Shown in pieces: positions 34,344 to 50,745 of a DNA stretch of 64,000 nt (positions within the stretch are counted from its first letter, which is position 1; the number at the start of each line of letters is the position of its first letter). The notes under the pieces were generated by a model. It worked only from the letters and a program-made list of their open reading frames with translations. It had not been told where the DNA came from and ran no database searches. The translations under genes were made by a program, and so were the position numbers. Source of the stretch: Ochotona curzoniae (Eukaryota > Chordata > Mammalia > Lagomorpha > Ochotonidae). Location of the stretch: contig NW_024466607.1 of the NCBI RefSeq assembly GCF_017591425.1, positions 16,128,501 to 16,192,500 of the forward strand. The letters are read 5' to 3'.

Positions 34344-36915
34344 GGCCGCGCCCGCCCGCTGCCCCCGTCCCGCGCGTCGCTAGCCTCCAACCTCCACCTA
34401 GGGAGCCTGCCTGCGCGGCCGCGTGGATCGCAGTGCGCTTGCGTTACCACCCGCAACCGTTAAAGACTGAAACGCGGACGGCCGGGACCTCGCTCTCGTC
34501 TCATTGGGGGAAGCAACGCGGCGGGGCGGCGGCGCACACACGCACACGTCACCTCCTCGCATGACCTCACCGCCCAGGCAGCTCGCCGCAGCTCCGCCTC
34601 CCACGGGGAACGTGGCGCGGGCGGTGTGCGCATGTGCGTCAGCGCCGCCTCGGGCGGGACCGGAAGGCGGACGTGGGGAGTGGTGGCGGGTGCGCCTGCG
34701 GTCCGCCCGGCGCAGCTCGGCGGCGAGACCCCGGAATGCGGCCCGCGCGCGGGGTCCGACCCCGCGGGTACCCGCCCTGTGCAGTCCCTGCCGCCGGACC
34801 CTCGGCTGTTAGGGCACCTCTCCCACCACATCCCGCCCCCCAGACCCCGCGCTCACCACGTTGGTGTCGCGCTCCGGCGCGGGTTCCCAGTCCAGGTCCC
34901 GGGGCCCGCAGCAGTCCAAGCACACGAGTGCGCGGCAACGGTAGTGGCAGGTGAACTTGCAGTCTGCAGAAGAGAGCCGGCGGTGAGGCCGAGGCGCTCT
35001 AGCCCCGGAAGGCCCGCGGCAGACCCTGGGGGCCTGTTGCAGTCGGCAGCGTCTTAACAGGACTGGTTCCTACTCTGCTGCAGACGTGTGCAGCAGTGTG
35101 GAATCCCTGGGGCTGGAGGACAGGCGTCTGCAAAACTCCTGGGAATGTGGGCTGCAGGCCTAGCAGAGTTCCTTCTCATTACTTCGAAGGGGATACCTTT
35201 TAACCTCAGATACTGGTCTACCCAGAAAACCGGCCTTCACAGTCTCCTCTAGCCCACTTTCCCCAAGGTGGGCTTGTTTCTCCCTACAGGAAACTGCCTG
35301 GGCTAGGACCGCTTGCAGGGGCCACTTTGTACTGCTATTCTACTCCCCTGCAGGTTCCTTAGCTGGCTCTGCCCGAACTCCCAGGTTCTAATGGTGAGGT
35401 TGGGGCCTGGGTCTGGAATGCTGCGCTGGGCCTCTGTGCTCCGGATCCAAGGTCCAGCACCACCTTCCCTCTGGGATAGGGAGAAGGTCAAGTCTGGCAA
35501 GCCAGCACTTTCACTTGCATGTCCCACAGGCGTTGGAGATGATCCTGGCAATATTTAACTACTCAGCATCTCCCCTCCTCCCCTTAACTAGGGTCTCCCC
35601 CCCCCCACCGACCACCAACAGAAGCTATTTCAGCCTAAACCCCAAATGCATGCTGAGTCTTTGTCTTATCTCTACACATCCAGTTTGTCTGTTTCTCATC
35701 CCTGCCGCTACTCTACTCAACGGAGTGTCCTCTTCTTTGTCACATTTTGCATCCTGTTAGTCCCATCCCCCTCCACAGCTCCTGACTTCACAGATGCACC
35801 TGTGTGGCTGAGTGGCTTTCCCTCCAGCACACACGTGGGCCTGAGGTCCAATCCCTAAGTGCCTCTGTGGACTACAGCAGTGCTTGTCTATCCAGGCGAC
35901 ACATTGGCACGAGCTGGAAATTTTGTTTTTATTTTGATTACTGGATGCCTGGGGCCTACTTGTGGGCACTGATCCCTGCACAAGGGGTCACCAGGCTGTG
36001 GAAAGTTCCTGGCCTGAGTGATCAAGACACAGAGCCTGGGAGAGAGCAGCCCCTCTGGAGATTCCCAGGAGGGCAGAAGGGAGGTGGAGGGAGGGGGGTG
36101 TGAATGTGTAATGTGTGGTCCACTTCCACCTGGCTCAGTTGGCTTGAATCAAGTGTCTGCTAAAGATGGACTCTGGTATCCAGGCTTGCCTGTAACCAGG
36201 GGGCCCACCCAGGGCTCTCACAGTATCTGGTCCCAGGAGGGCATGCCCATGTCTGGAGTTAGGAAACTTCCCTTTACACCAGTGGTTCTAGAGGGGGACA
36301 GTGGTTCAGTGAGTGAGTCTCTGGGAAGACAGGCCTGGGAGCAGGGGTTAGAGGGCAGTAGGCACAAGCCCTTTCTTTCTCCAGAAGGTCCAGAGGGCAT
36401 GAAAGATGGTGTTCCCTCTCAGCACCTGTTACCCACAGGCAGTCACCTTTGCCCCACCATTCCCAGCCTTGGGTGTGGTGCCACAAGGGATACACCACTT
36501 CCCACCCGACCCTAGGAGAAGGGTCCCTGGAACCAGTCCCCGCCGACCCCCTCCATCCAGCCTGCACTGATGCAAGTGGCTGTTCCTGGCAGCCCGTCTC
36601 TTGGGTGCCCATTGCACTGCAGCTGGTGCGTGCACGGTTGGGGGAGGTGGGAAGCCTTTACTCACGCGTGCATTGCAAGCCCTTACGCACGACTCCCCAG
36701 ATGAAGTCACCGCAGAGGTCGCACCACGTGTGTGTGGCTGGGCCTGCGGGCTGGAAGCGGTGGCCGCGGCCTGGGACCAGCTGTCTTGCAGGGTTGCGCG
36801 TGGTGACAGGCGCGATGCGCAGTGCATTGGCACGCTCCAGTCGGGTGCGGCCCGGACCGGCATGGCCGGCGGGTGCCAAATCCCGCAGCTCAATGAGTTC
36901 AGGTTCCGCCGACAT
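29541..36915 (-). CDS. RASSF1: RASSF1 isoform A, Ras-association tumour suppressor
   Basis: Scaffold linking Ras-family GTPases to MST1/2 (Hippo) kinases and microtubules. Coding exons: 36666-36915 (1-alpha), 34857-34963, 31028-31132, 30613-30910, 30254-30369, 29541-29687; 1023 nt, 340 residues, equal to human RASSF1A. A C1 zinc finger is intact with exact spacing: H52, C65, C68, C82, C85, H90, C93, C101. The SQ site in NLSQAE (the ATM-type site of the family) is kept. The RA domain occupies roughly residues 190-290 (RRTSFYLPKDAVKHLHVL; KALSFVLKENDSGEVN). The SARAH helix is encoded by the last exon (MPELHNFLRILQREEEEHL), ending HACPLG. Exon 1-alpha lies in a CpG island. The human counterpart of that island is a classic target of methylation in cancer. 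Confidence 0.98.
31205..31361 (+). mobile_element. Truncated C-SINE with 25-base A tail
   Basis: Plus-oriented 5'-truncated or diverged copy (ggcagtgggtgatggctcgc onward, then gaatgaatcaacagata) with A25 at 31336-31360. Lies in a RASSF1 intron. Confidence 0.6.
31575..31906 (-). mobile_element. C-SINE, RASSF1 intron
   Basis: Reverse-oriented copy ending in the head complement gagccattgcgccaggccct. Confidence 0.85.
31907..32178 (-). mobile_element. Second C-SINE directly adjoining
   Basis: Reverse-oriented copy immediately after the previous one, starting in its own 3' region (cgcagatttacacagaaagg) and ending ctaagtcaccttaccagcc. Confidence 0.8.
33088..33318 (+). mobile_element. Diverged C-SINE
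   Basis: Plus-oriented copy (ctggggctggcattgtggca head; cctgggaaagcagaggaag; cttgggggaatg) with its tail region lost. RASSF1 intron. Confidence 0.7.
33899..33944. repeat. A-rich tract upstream of RASSF1C exon
   Basis: About 19 A residues followed by A7-C, AAAC and A6-C units. On the transcribed strand this is a T-rich run about 250 bases inside the intron after the RASSF1C first exon. Confidence 0.9.
33960..35010. promoter_or_regulatory. CpG island spanning RASSF1C promoter and exon 2
   Basis: Continuous CpG-rich block over RASSF1C exon 1-gamma (34197-34343), its promoter, and the shared C1-domain exon 34857-34963. Confidence 0.7.
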
Positions 36916-37210
36916 GGTTCAGTCCCGGACCGGGGCTTCAGCCCGGCCCTGGGCTCTAGTGATCCTGGGGAGGGCGGGCGGGGCCACGGGGTGGGCCGGG
37001 ACTTTGGGCGCCGCCCCTAGGATCGAGACTGGGCGGCGGGAAAAAGTCTGAGAAGTGCAGTGCGCTGCAAAGCAGGGCTGGGGGACTGTGCTAGTGACCC
37101 GCAGGCGGGGCGGGGCCGGGCGGGGGCGGGGGATTCTGTCAACTAACTTCTGCCCTTCCTCCCTTCCCTTCCCTCTTTCACGTCGGCTCACGACCGCAAA
37201 GCGCAACGAA
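36670..37210. promoter_or_regulatory. CpG island, RASSF1A promoter
   Basis: CpG-rich block over exon 1-alpha and its upstream flank, with GC boxes (ggggcgggg, ccgcccc types) around 36975-37135. ZMYND10 transcription ends at about 37.24 kb, leaving only about 300 bases to the RASSF1A start codon. Confidence 0.7.
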
Positions 37211-37241
37211 GACAGGCGCGGTGTGTGTCTTGGGGACCAGC

Positions 37242-37247
37242 TTTATG
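37242..37247 (-). terminator. Possible variant poly(A) signal CATAAA, ZMYND10
   Basis: No AATAAA or ATTAAA lies between the ZMYND10 stop (37515) and the RASSF1A island. CATAAA is the best candidate. Confidence 0.35.
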
Positions 37248-37514
37248 GTGCTACGGGTGTGTGTGTGGGGGGGAAGAGGGTCCCCACATCCGGCCCCCTT
37301 CCAGTTTGCTGAGGCAGCGCCTTCTGCCTGCCCACGGGTGGGGCAGGAAATGGGGGTGGGGATGGGTCAGCAGCTCTACTTCTCTCTGCTGAGCTCACCA
37401 CCACCCGGCAGCCTGCAGCAGCGGTCCAGGGCAGAAGAAGCCAGAGGGGATCAGGGGGTTCAGGGTGGGTGGCCTTGGCACAGGGATGGGGCATCCCTGG
37501 GCAGTTACAGTCCT

Positions 37515-41200
<3,686 letters not shown>

Positions 41201-41338
41201 CTCCAGTCCTCCTACTGCAGGCCTGCTATGCCTGGAGCCTGGGACTGCTGATAGATAGTAAGTTGGTCGGCACACGCTTGGGGTAACGTGAACTCCGTCC
41301 GTTCTTGTGGCCGTGCTATCTTTTTTTGTTTTGCTTTG

Positions 41339-41638
41339 TTAGTATTTATTTTTATTGAAAAGGCAGATCAGATTTATGGAGAGGAGAGACAGAAAGGTCT
41401 TCCCCTGGTTCACTCCCCAAATGGACCCAAGGGCCGGAGTTGAGCCAATCCAAAGTCATGAGTTTCCTTTGAGTCTCCCACGTGGGTGCCCAGAATCCCA
41501 AGGCTTTTGGGTCATCCTCATCTGGGCATTCCCAGTCAGTAGAAGGGAACTGGAGCAGCAGGACATGAACCGGCAACCACATGGGATCCCAGCACTTGCA
41601 AGATGAGGATTTAGCCATTGAGAGTTCGTGCTGGTCCT
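41339..41638 (-). mobile_element. C-SINE
   Basis: Reverse-oriented copy beginning agtatttatttttattgaa and containing the complements of the standard body. Confidence 0.85.
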
Positions 41639-41816
41639 GGCCGTGCCGTCTTGACCACCGGATGTCCCTCATGGTGGCTTCCATGATGCTCGCACCCAGC
41701 TCCATCTGTTGGCTCTGTTCCCAGCCTGCAGTTTCTCTTTGTGGTGGCCCCAGGGGCCACTGCTTTTGCTGTCAGCTGCAGCAGCCTTCTCTCCACACGT
41801 CCTTTCACTCTTTTTT

Positions 41817-42136
41817 TTTTAAATTAGGTTTATTTTTATTGGAAAGTCAGATTTACAAAGAGGAGGAAAGACAGAAGATCTTCCACCCACTGATTCACTC
41901 CCCAGGTGGCTGCAGTGGCCAGAGCTGAGCCAATCTGAAGTGAAGAGCCAGGAGCTTCTTCCAGGTCTCCTGTGTGGGTGCAGGGTCCCAAGGCTTTGGG
42001 TGTCCTAGACTGTTTTCCCAGACCACAGGCAGAAAGCGGGATGTGAAGCGGGGCCGCAGGGACAGGAACTGGCACCCATATGGGATCTTAGAGCTTGTAA
42101 GGTGAGGACTTTAGCTGCTAGGCTACCGTGGTGGGC
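41817..42136 (-). mobile_element. C-SINE
   Basis: Reverse-oriented, well-preserved copy ending ctgctaggctaccgtggtgg, the complement of the SINE head. Confidence 0.88.
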
Positions 42137-42264
42137 CCACCTCCTTCCATTCTGACCCCAAGGCACAACCAGGAGCCTGAAAGATGTCCATAACACATAA
42201 CGCTTCCCTGCCCCCCCCCCCCCCATGGGTCAGCTTTGTGCTTGTCTCTGAACCTCAAGTTTTT

Positions 42265-42562
42265 GGCCTGGGGGTACCACAGTAGCTGTCTGCTAGTGTG
42301 CGCATCCCAAATGAACATTGGTTCTAGTTTTGGGTATTTTACTTCTGACCCTGCTCTGCTTATGGCCTGGGAAAGCAGCTGAGGATGGTTCCAGCTCTTG
42401 GGGCCCTGCACTCACATGGGAGACCTGGAAGAAGCTCCTGGGCTCACATTGGCTCAGCGCTGTTATAGCCTTTTGGGGAGTGAAGCAGCGGATAGGAGAT
42501 CTTTCTCCTTTTTGTAAATCTGCCTTTCAAATAAACATAAAATCTTTAAAATTTAATAAAAT
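42265..42562 (+). mobile_element. C-SINE with diverged head
   Basis: Plus-oriented copy with a normal 3' half (ctggaagaagctcctgggct; gtaaatctgcctttcaaata) and a degraded 5' part. Confidence 0.75.
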
Positions 42563-42706
42563 AACACACACACACAACACATAAAAAAACCAGGGCCATA
42601 GCAGCTCACTAGAATCTATCTGCCTCCTCTCCTACCTCAGGACTTGGATTCTTGCGTCTTCCTTTGCTTCCGTCCAGTCCACCATTGGTTTTGGCATTAA
42701 GGTTTT

Positions 42707-43252
42707 GTGGTTGAGTTTATTTGAAAGGCAGAGAGGGCCTGGCACAGTAGTCTAGTGGCTAAAGTCCTCACCTTGCATGCACCAGGATCCCATATGGATA
42801 CCGGTTCATATCCCCACTGTTGCATTTCCTTCCAGCTTCCTGCTTGTGGCCTGGGAAAGCAGTAGAGGAAGGCCCAAAGCCTTGGGACCCTTTACCCACA
42901 CCGTAGACCTGGAATAAGCTCCTGGCTCCTAATTGGGTCAGCTCAAAATTGCAGCCATTTGGGGAATAAACCAGCTGATGAGAGATCTTTCTGTTTTTCC
43001 TTCTCTCTGTAACGCTGACTTTCCAATAAAAAAAAAAATCTAAAAAAAAAAATGTAGAGAAAGAGAGAAATCTTCCATGTAGTCGTTCATTCCCCAATTG
43101 CCCACATTCACAGCTAGGCCAGGCAGGCTGAAGTCAGGAACTTGGGTCTCCCATGTGGTGCTTACTGCCTTTCCAGGGCATTAGGGAGCAGGATCGAAAG
43201 CCCTGGAAATGTGGGGATCCCAAGCCGTGACATAACAGGCTGTGCTATGAAG
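42707..43252 (-). mobile_element. Old reverse SINE split by a younger insertion
   Basis: Tail-side sequence gtttatttgaaaggcagag at 42716-42734 and body from gagaaagagagaaatcttcc (43057 onward) to about 43252 belong to one reverse copy, interrupted by the plus-oriented SINE 42735-43053. Confidence 0.75.
42735..43053 (+). mobile_element. Young C-SINE nested in an older one
   Basis: Near-complete plus-oriented element (gggcctggcacagtagtcta head; aaaaaaaaaaatct tail). It is the cleanest copy in the window and served as my model of the family. Confidence 0.9.
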
Positions 43253-43565
43253 CCTCAAGGTTTTGCCCTTGTTTCTTTTTTCCTCTTTAGGCTTCAGTTT
43301 GTCACCTTGGCAAGGCCATTCTTGCTCAACTACTCCAGAGCCGTCCCTGCTCCCCTCCTGCTTCACCCTTCAAGCATCTCTGATGGTTCCTTTCCTGCTC
43401 TTTCTTTGTTTATGATCAGCAGATGCCTTTCCTTGGCCAGTGTCAGTCCTGCCCACCAGATGGCGCTCCAGGGCGCCAGCACTAAGGCCCAAGCGTGTGG
43501 GCAGTTGAGTCTGGGTGGCAGGCTCAGGAGCAGGACTCATTTCAGGTGGTTTGAAGCAGGATGCC

Positions 43566-43571
43566 TTTATT
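43566..43571 (-). terminator. Poly(A) signal AATAAA, NPRL2
   Basis: TTTATT on the plus strand 90 bases past the NPRL2 stop. Confidence 0.8.
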
Positions 43572-43660
43572 TACAGAACTGAAGGTTGACCAGCAGGACT
43601 AACCTACTGGTCCAGCACCAGTACAGCAGGCAGGACATGCCCATCCAGCCACTGCCAGAC

Positions 43661-46859
<3,199 letters not shown>

Positions 46860-46886
<27 letters not shown>

Positions 46887-47450
46887 GGTGCTGGCGGGGC
46901 CTGCGCCCGTGGCTCCTTGTCTCTTGCGCGCGAGGGGCGCCCCCACTTCGGGGGACACCTGTCAAACGCGGCTGGGAAGCCTGGACCACCAGGGTACCGC
47001 GGGCTGCGCGCGCACACACAGCGGCGACGCGGTTCGCTGAACAGCGCCTGCGCAGCGCGGCTCAGAGGCGTGGCTGGAGGAAGGTGGGGCTGTGCTCATT
47101 CCAGGAAGCCCCTGTGGGTAGGCGTCGCACCCGGAAGTGAAGTCGTTCCGCAACGGAGCGGCGGTGCGCACGGCAGGACTCAAGAGTATCCAGTTTTCTT
47201 TGGAGAAAACTACAGTGTCGGGCCGGTGCTGCGGGTGAGGCAGGCGGATCCCTAGAGTAGAGGGGCAGCATGCCAGCGGTCCGTGGGGAGGAAGCGCGCG
47301 TAGGGATTCACGCTCCAGCTGCACCTGAGGACTACAACTTCCGTGGTGCCTCATGGTGCCTCACGCCCTCCTAGCCGGCCCTCCCGCCCGCGAGGGCGTT
47401 GAGCACGCTGGGATTTGTAGTCGTACAGGGCCTTGCCCCTCCTTACCTTT
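46860..47450. promoter_or_regulatory. Bidirectional CpG promoter of NPRL2 and CYB561D2
   Basis: CpG-rich block between divergent genes (start codons 46886 minus and 47689 plus). Two ZNF143-like sites are present: 47331-47346 (actacaacttccgtgg) and 47403-47421 in reverse (actacaaatcccagcgtgc). Confidence 0.65.
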
Positions 47451-47688
47451 AAGGTGGGCCAGACGTGCATAACGTTTGGGTACAGGTGGCCGCTGGCAGG
47501 CTCCTGGTCCTCGATGGTCACGTTGTGATTAATCCTGTTGCCGGTCTTGGTGCTGTACTATTCCCGTCCATCATAACTTCTTGGAAGAGGGTAATATTCC
47601 TCCATTCTCTGGTGAGGGGCGGACAGTGGCACCTGATTCTTGCCTGCGCTGCTATGCTTTCAGGCTGCAACCACTGGCCTGGCTGATC

Positions 47689-49377
47689 ATGGCCCTGTCT
47701 GTGGAGACCGAGTCGCACATCTATCATGCTCTGCGCACTGCCTCTGGGGCTGCCGCCCACCTCGTAGCCCTGGGTTTTACCATCTTCGTGGCTGTACTTG
47801 CCAGGCCTGGCTCCAGTAAGTACAAGTGGTAGTGGGCTTCTGGGAAGGGCAGGGCGACGTCTCCCAGGGAGCGGGGACTGTAGGAAACCTTGAGCCTGAT
47901 GCTTGGGAAAGGCTTGGCTGGCTAAGGGGTATTCTGTGCTGAGGGAATGGGAGGGGTGGAGCTTTTCCAACTTGTCCAGAACCCACTGAGTAACCTTATC
48001 CTTTCCCCTTGTCTGGGTTTCTTGCGGGGGGGTGGGAGGGAATGGGGTGGGAGGGACTGCTGCCAGTGGGTACAAGCACAGCTTCTGATCCCGGCAGGAG
48101 TCTGTATGTGGGCAGCCCCACCTCAGGAGGTGGCTGCTCCCAGTTCCCAGTGTTGTTAGGGACTGGCAGGGCTGACGGTGTCCCCTTTTCATTCCAGGCC
48201 TGTTCTCCTGGCACCCTGTGCTTATGTCTCTGGCTGTAAGTAGTGGGCCTGGGTCCCTTTTGGGTGGTGGTGGGGTACAGGCATGGACACAGGTCTCTGT
48301 AGCCTTGTGGACACTCAATATCTGTTATTACATGCTGGAATTCCTTCCCCTTGGTATATACCCTACACCAGAACCCGAGTGCTCAAGAAACAGGACAAAT
48401 ATTTATCAAACACAAAAAAAAGGGGGGGGGAGGGCTTCACCCACTTGCCAGGAAGGAAGATGAAAAACAGCACATGGATGTACCTCTGCCCCCTTTTACC
48501 TTAGTTTATGGTGCTGCTTCGAAATGACCCTGTAACAGTGCTCCAATATGGCCAGTTCTTGCCAAGAAACTATATCCAGCCCCATGGCATGGAGACAGAA
48601 TCTGTAAATCATTGATGAGTACTGTTTCTCTAACCTTGTTTGCTGGGGAAGAGCAGGGAAGACATTTGAGAGTGGCACCCGGGAAGAAAGGGGAGGCAGC
48701 ACTCTACACGATAGAAGGATGGTCCTTCTATCCCAGGTGGGGGCCTGCACTCTGGCCTCGCCCCACCTCGCCAGTGGGGAGGGGGACCAAGAGAAGGGGA
48801 CACACCCCAGACCCGTCGGCTGCTTTGGGGGTTGGGGGGTGACCAGAAGCCCTTTCCCCTTCTGTCTCCTCAGTTCTCCTTCCTCATGACCGAGGCCTTG
48901 CTGGTGTTCTCCCCTGAGAGCTCGCTGCTGCGCTCCTTCTCACGGAAGGCTCGGGCCCGCTGTCACTGGGCCCTGCAGCTGCTGGCCTTGCTGTGTGCAC
49001 TGCTGGGCCTGAGCCTGGTCGTCCTCCACAAGGAGCAGCTCGGCAAGGCCCACCTGGCCACGCGGCATGGGCAGGCGGGGCTGCTGGCTGTGCTCTGGGC
49101 GGGGCTGCAGTGCTCGGGCGGCGTGGGGCTACTCTACCCCAAGCTGCTGCCCCGGTGGCCCTTGGCTAAGCTCAAGTTGTACCATGCCACATCTGGGCTG
49201 GTGGGCTACCTGCTGGGCAGTGCCAGCCTCCTGCTGGGCATGTGCTCACTCTGGTTTACTGCCACTGTCACTGGGGTCGCTTGGTACCTGGCTGTGCTAT
49301 GCCCTATCCTCACCAGCTTGGTCATCATGAACCAGGTGAGCAATGCATACCTATACCGCAAGAGGATCCAGCCATGA
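47689..49377 (+). CDS. CYB561D2: CYB561D2, cytochrome b561 domain protein 2
   Basis: Six-helix transmembrane di-haem b561 oxidoreductase. The family moves electrons from cytosolic ascorbate across membranes to monodehydroascorbate or ferric iron. Coding exons: 47689-47815, 48198-48235 (38 bp), 48874-49377; 669 nt, 222 residues, equal to human. The four axial haem histidines are present: H48 (FSWHPVLM), H86 (RARCHWALQ), H120 (TRHGQAG) and H159 (KLYHATSG). The C-terminus is [10 protein letters not shown]. The start at 47689 gives [12 protein letters not shown], matching the orthologue. A non-coding first exon must lie upstream in the shared CpG block. Confidence 0.98.
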
Positions 49378-49667
49378 ACCCTTCACAGCTCATGCGATGT
49401 TTGGACTTGTCCCTCAGTGGAGAAGATGGGGCTGGGACCCTCTTGGATGTTCAGCTGACTGAGTTGGGACACTTCAGGCACTGGTGTAGTCTTGGGTCAA
49501 AGACCCATGTGTGACACTTTTGCTACTCAGGCTAAGTGCTTCCTTTCTCTGCTCAGCGATCCCAAGGAGCACACGGATTGTGGTCTGGATAAAGCTGGGG
49601 TTGCAGGATGGCCTCCCTGACACTGCCATACACGTTTGTACTGGCACGTCCAGAAGTAGAAAATGGT

Positions 49668-49673
49668 AATAAA
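49668..49673 (+). terminator. Poly(A) signal AATAAA, CYB561D2
   Basis: AATAAA about 290 bases after the CYB561D2 stop. Confidence 0.85.
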
Positions 49674-50204
49674 GTGATGGAAAAAGACCCATGGGAGGAA
49701 TGGCGCAGGCTTGGGGCTGGTTCTTATCAGTGCAAGGAAACAAGTAACTGGGAAAGATAGAAAGACCCAACTATGGCTGCTGGATCTCTGTGCCACCTGG
49801 GCCCAAGCAGGGCTGTGCTGTACCTGTGAATGCTGTGCCATTTGTCTGCCAGCATGAGCGGTTGGACGCAGACAGTGACAGGCTGGGGCTATCTGACCAT
49901 GGGTCAGGCACTGAGCACCTGTCTGGGGGTGAACTATGGCTAACAACTGTGGGCAGAGGGGTCCTCCGTGGGCAGGTGCCATGGGCATAGGCAGAGGGGA
50001 ATGGGGAGTTGTAGCAGTGCTCATTGACAGCTGAGGAGGCTGCTTGGCAGCAGGCATGTGCTGGCAGAAGGGGAACAGAGCTCATGCTAGCACTGCCATA
50101 GACTGACCCTTATGCCCAGCAGAAGGACCCTATCAACGAGCCGAGTGTGTGGAGGGCTGACAGGTGGCCTGACAGAGCCCAGGAGCCAGACCTCAAAGAA
50201 CTGC

Positions 50205-50210
50205 TTTATT
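50205..50210 (-). terminator. Poly(A) signal AATAAA, TMEM115
   Basis: TTTATT on the plus strand, 540 bases past the TMEM115 stop. CYB561D2 and TMEM115 converge with about 500 bases between their signals, so they do not overlap. Confidence 0.85.
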
Positions 50211-50745
50211 GATACTGCGAGGCAGGGCCTGGCTGCCCACTCAACGGTCCTGTAGAAAATCCCTGTGGGCCGTGGCTGTTCCAGCTCAGAAGCAGCTGCA
50301 GCCACGGCAGAGGACAGTGGGAAACTCTGACATGAGCATCGCCTGTCTGGGAGTGGGCAGGGACGTGCAGCCTGCCATAGGCACTGTCTCCTGAGCCGGC
50401 AGAGCCCTACAACACATTTGGCAAGTCCCTGCCCAAGCTTGTGGCTCTGAGCAGGCAGCTGCAGACATGAGGGCCATGGCACCAGTGTCCCTGTAGCCAC
50501 TCTCGTGGGGTTGCCTGCTGAGGTGCACAGTCTTGCCGCAGTGGGGCCCGGGTCTGGCATAGTGGTTGTCTGCGGTTAGGACCAGGTAGCGGGAGTCCTG
50601 GGTAGTGTTGGCGAGAAACAGCTGGAGGCTACAGAACTCCAGCAGGCTTCTTCCCTCAACTGAGCACAGTCGCGGTGGTGCCCTGGGGTCGCTGAGGACA
50701 TCGCAGATCCCACTGGGGGAGGTGACATGCCCAGGCGGTCTGGAA

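Noticed and set aside
35800..35990. Possible very old SINE in the RASSF1 A-C intron
   Set aside because: Only scattered resemblance (gtggctgagtggctttccct; gacacattggcacgagctgg). Not enough for a call.
48390..48440. A8G9 run in a CYB561D2 intron as a functional element
   Set aside because: A short homopolymer pair in an intron with no surrounding structure; probably neutral or a sequencing-prone site.
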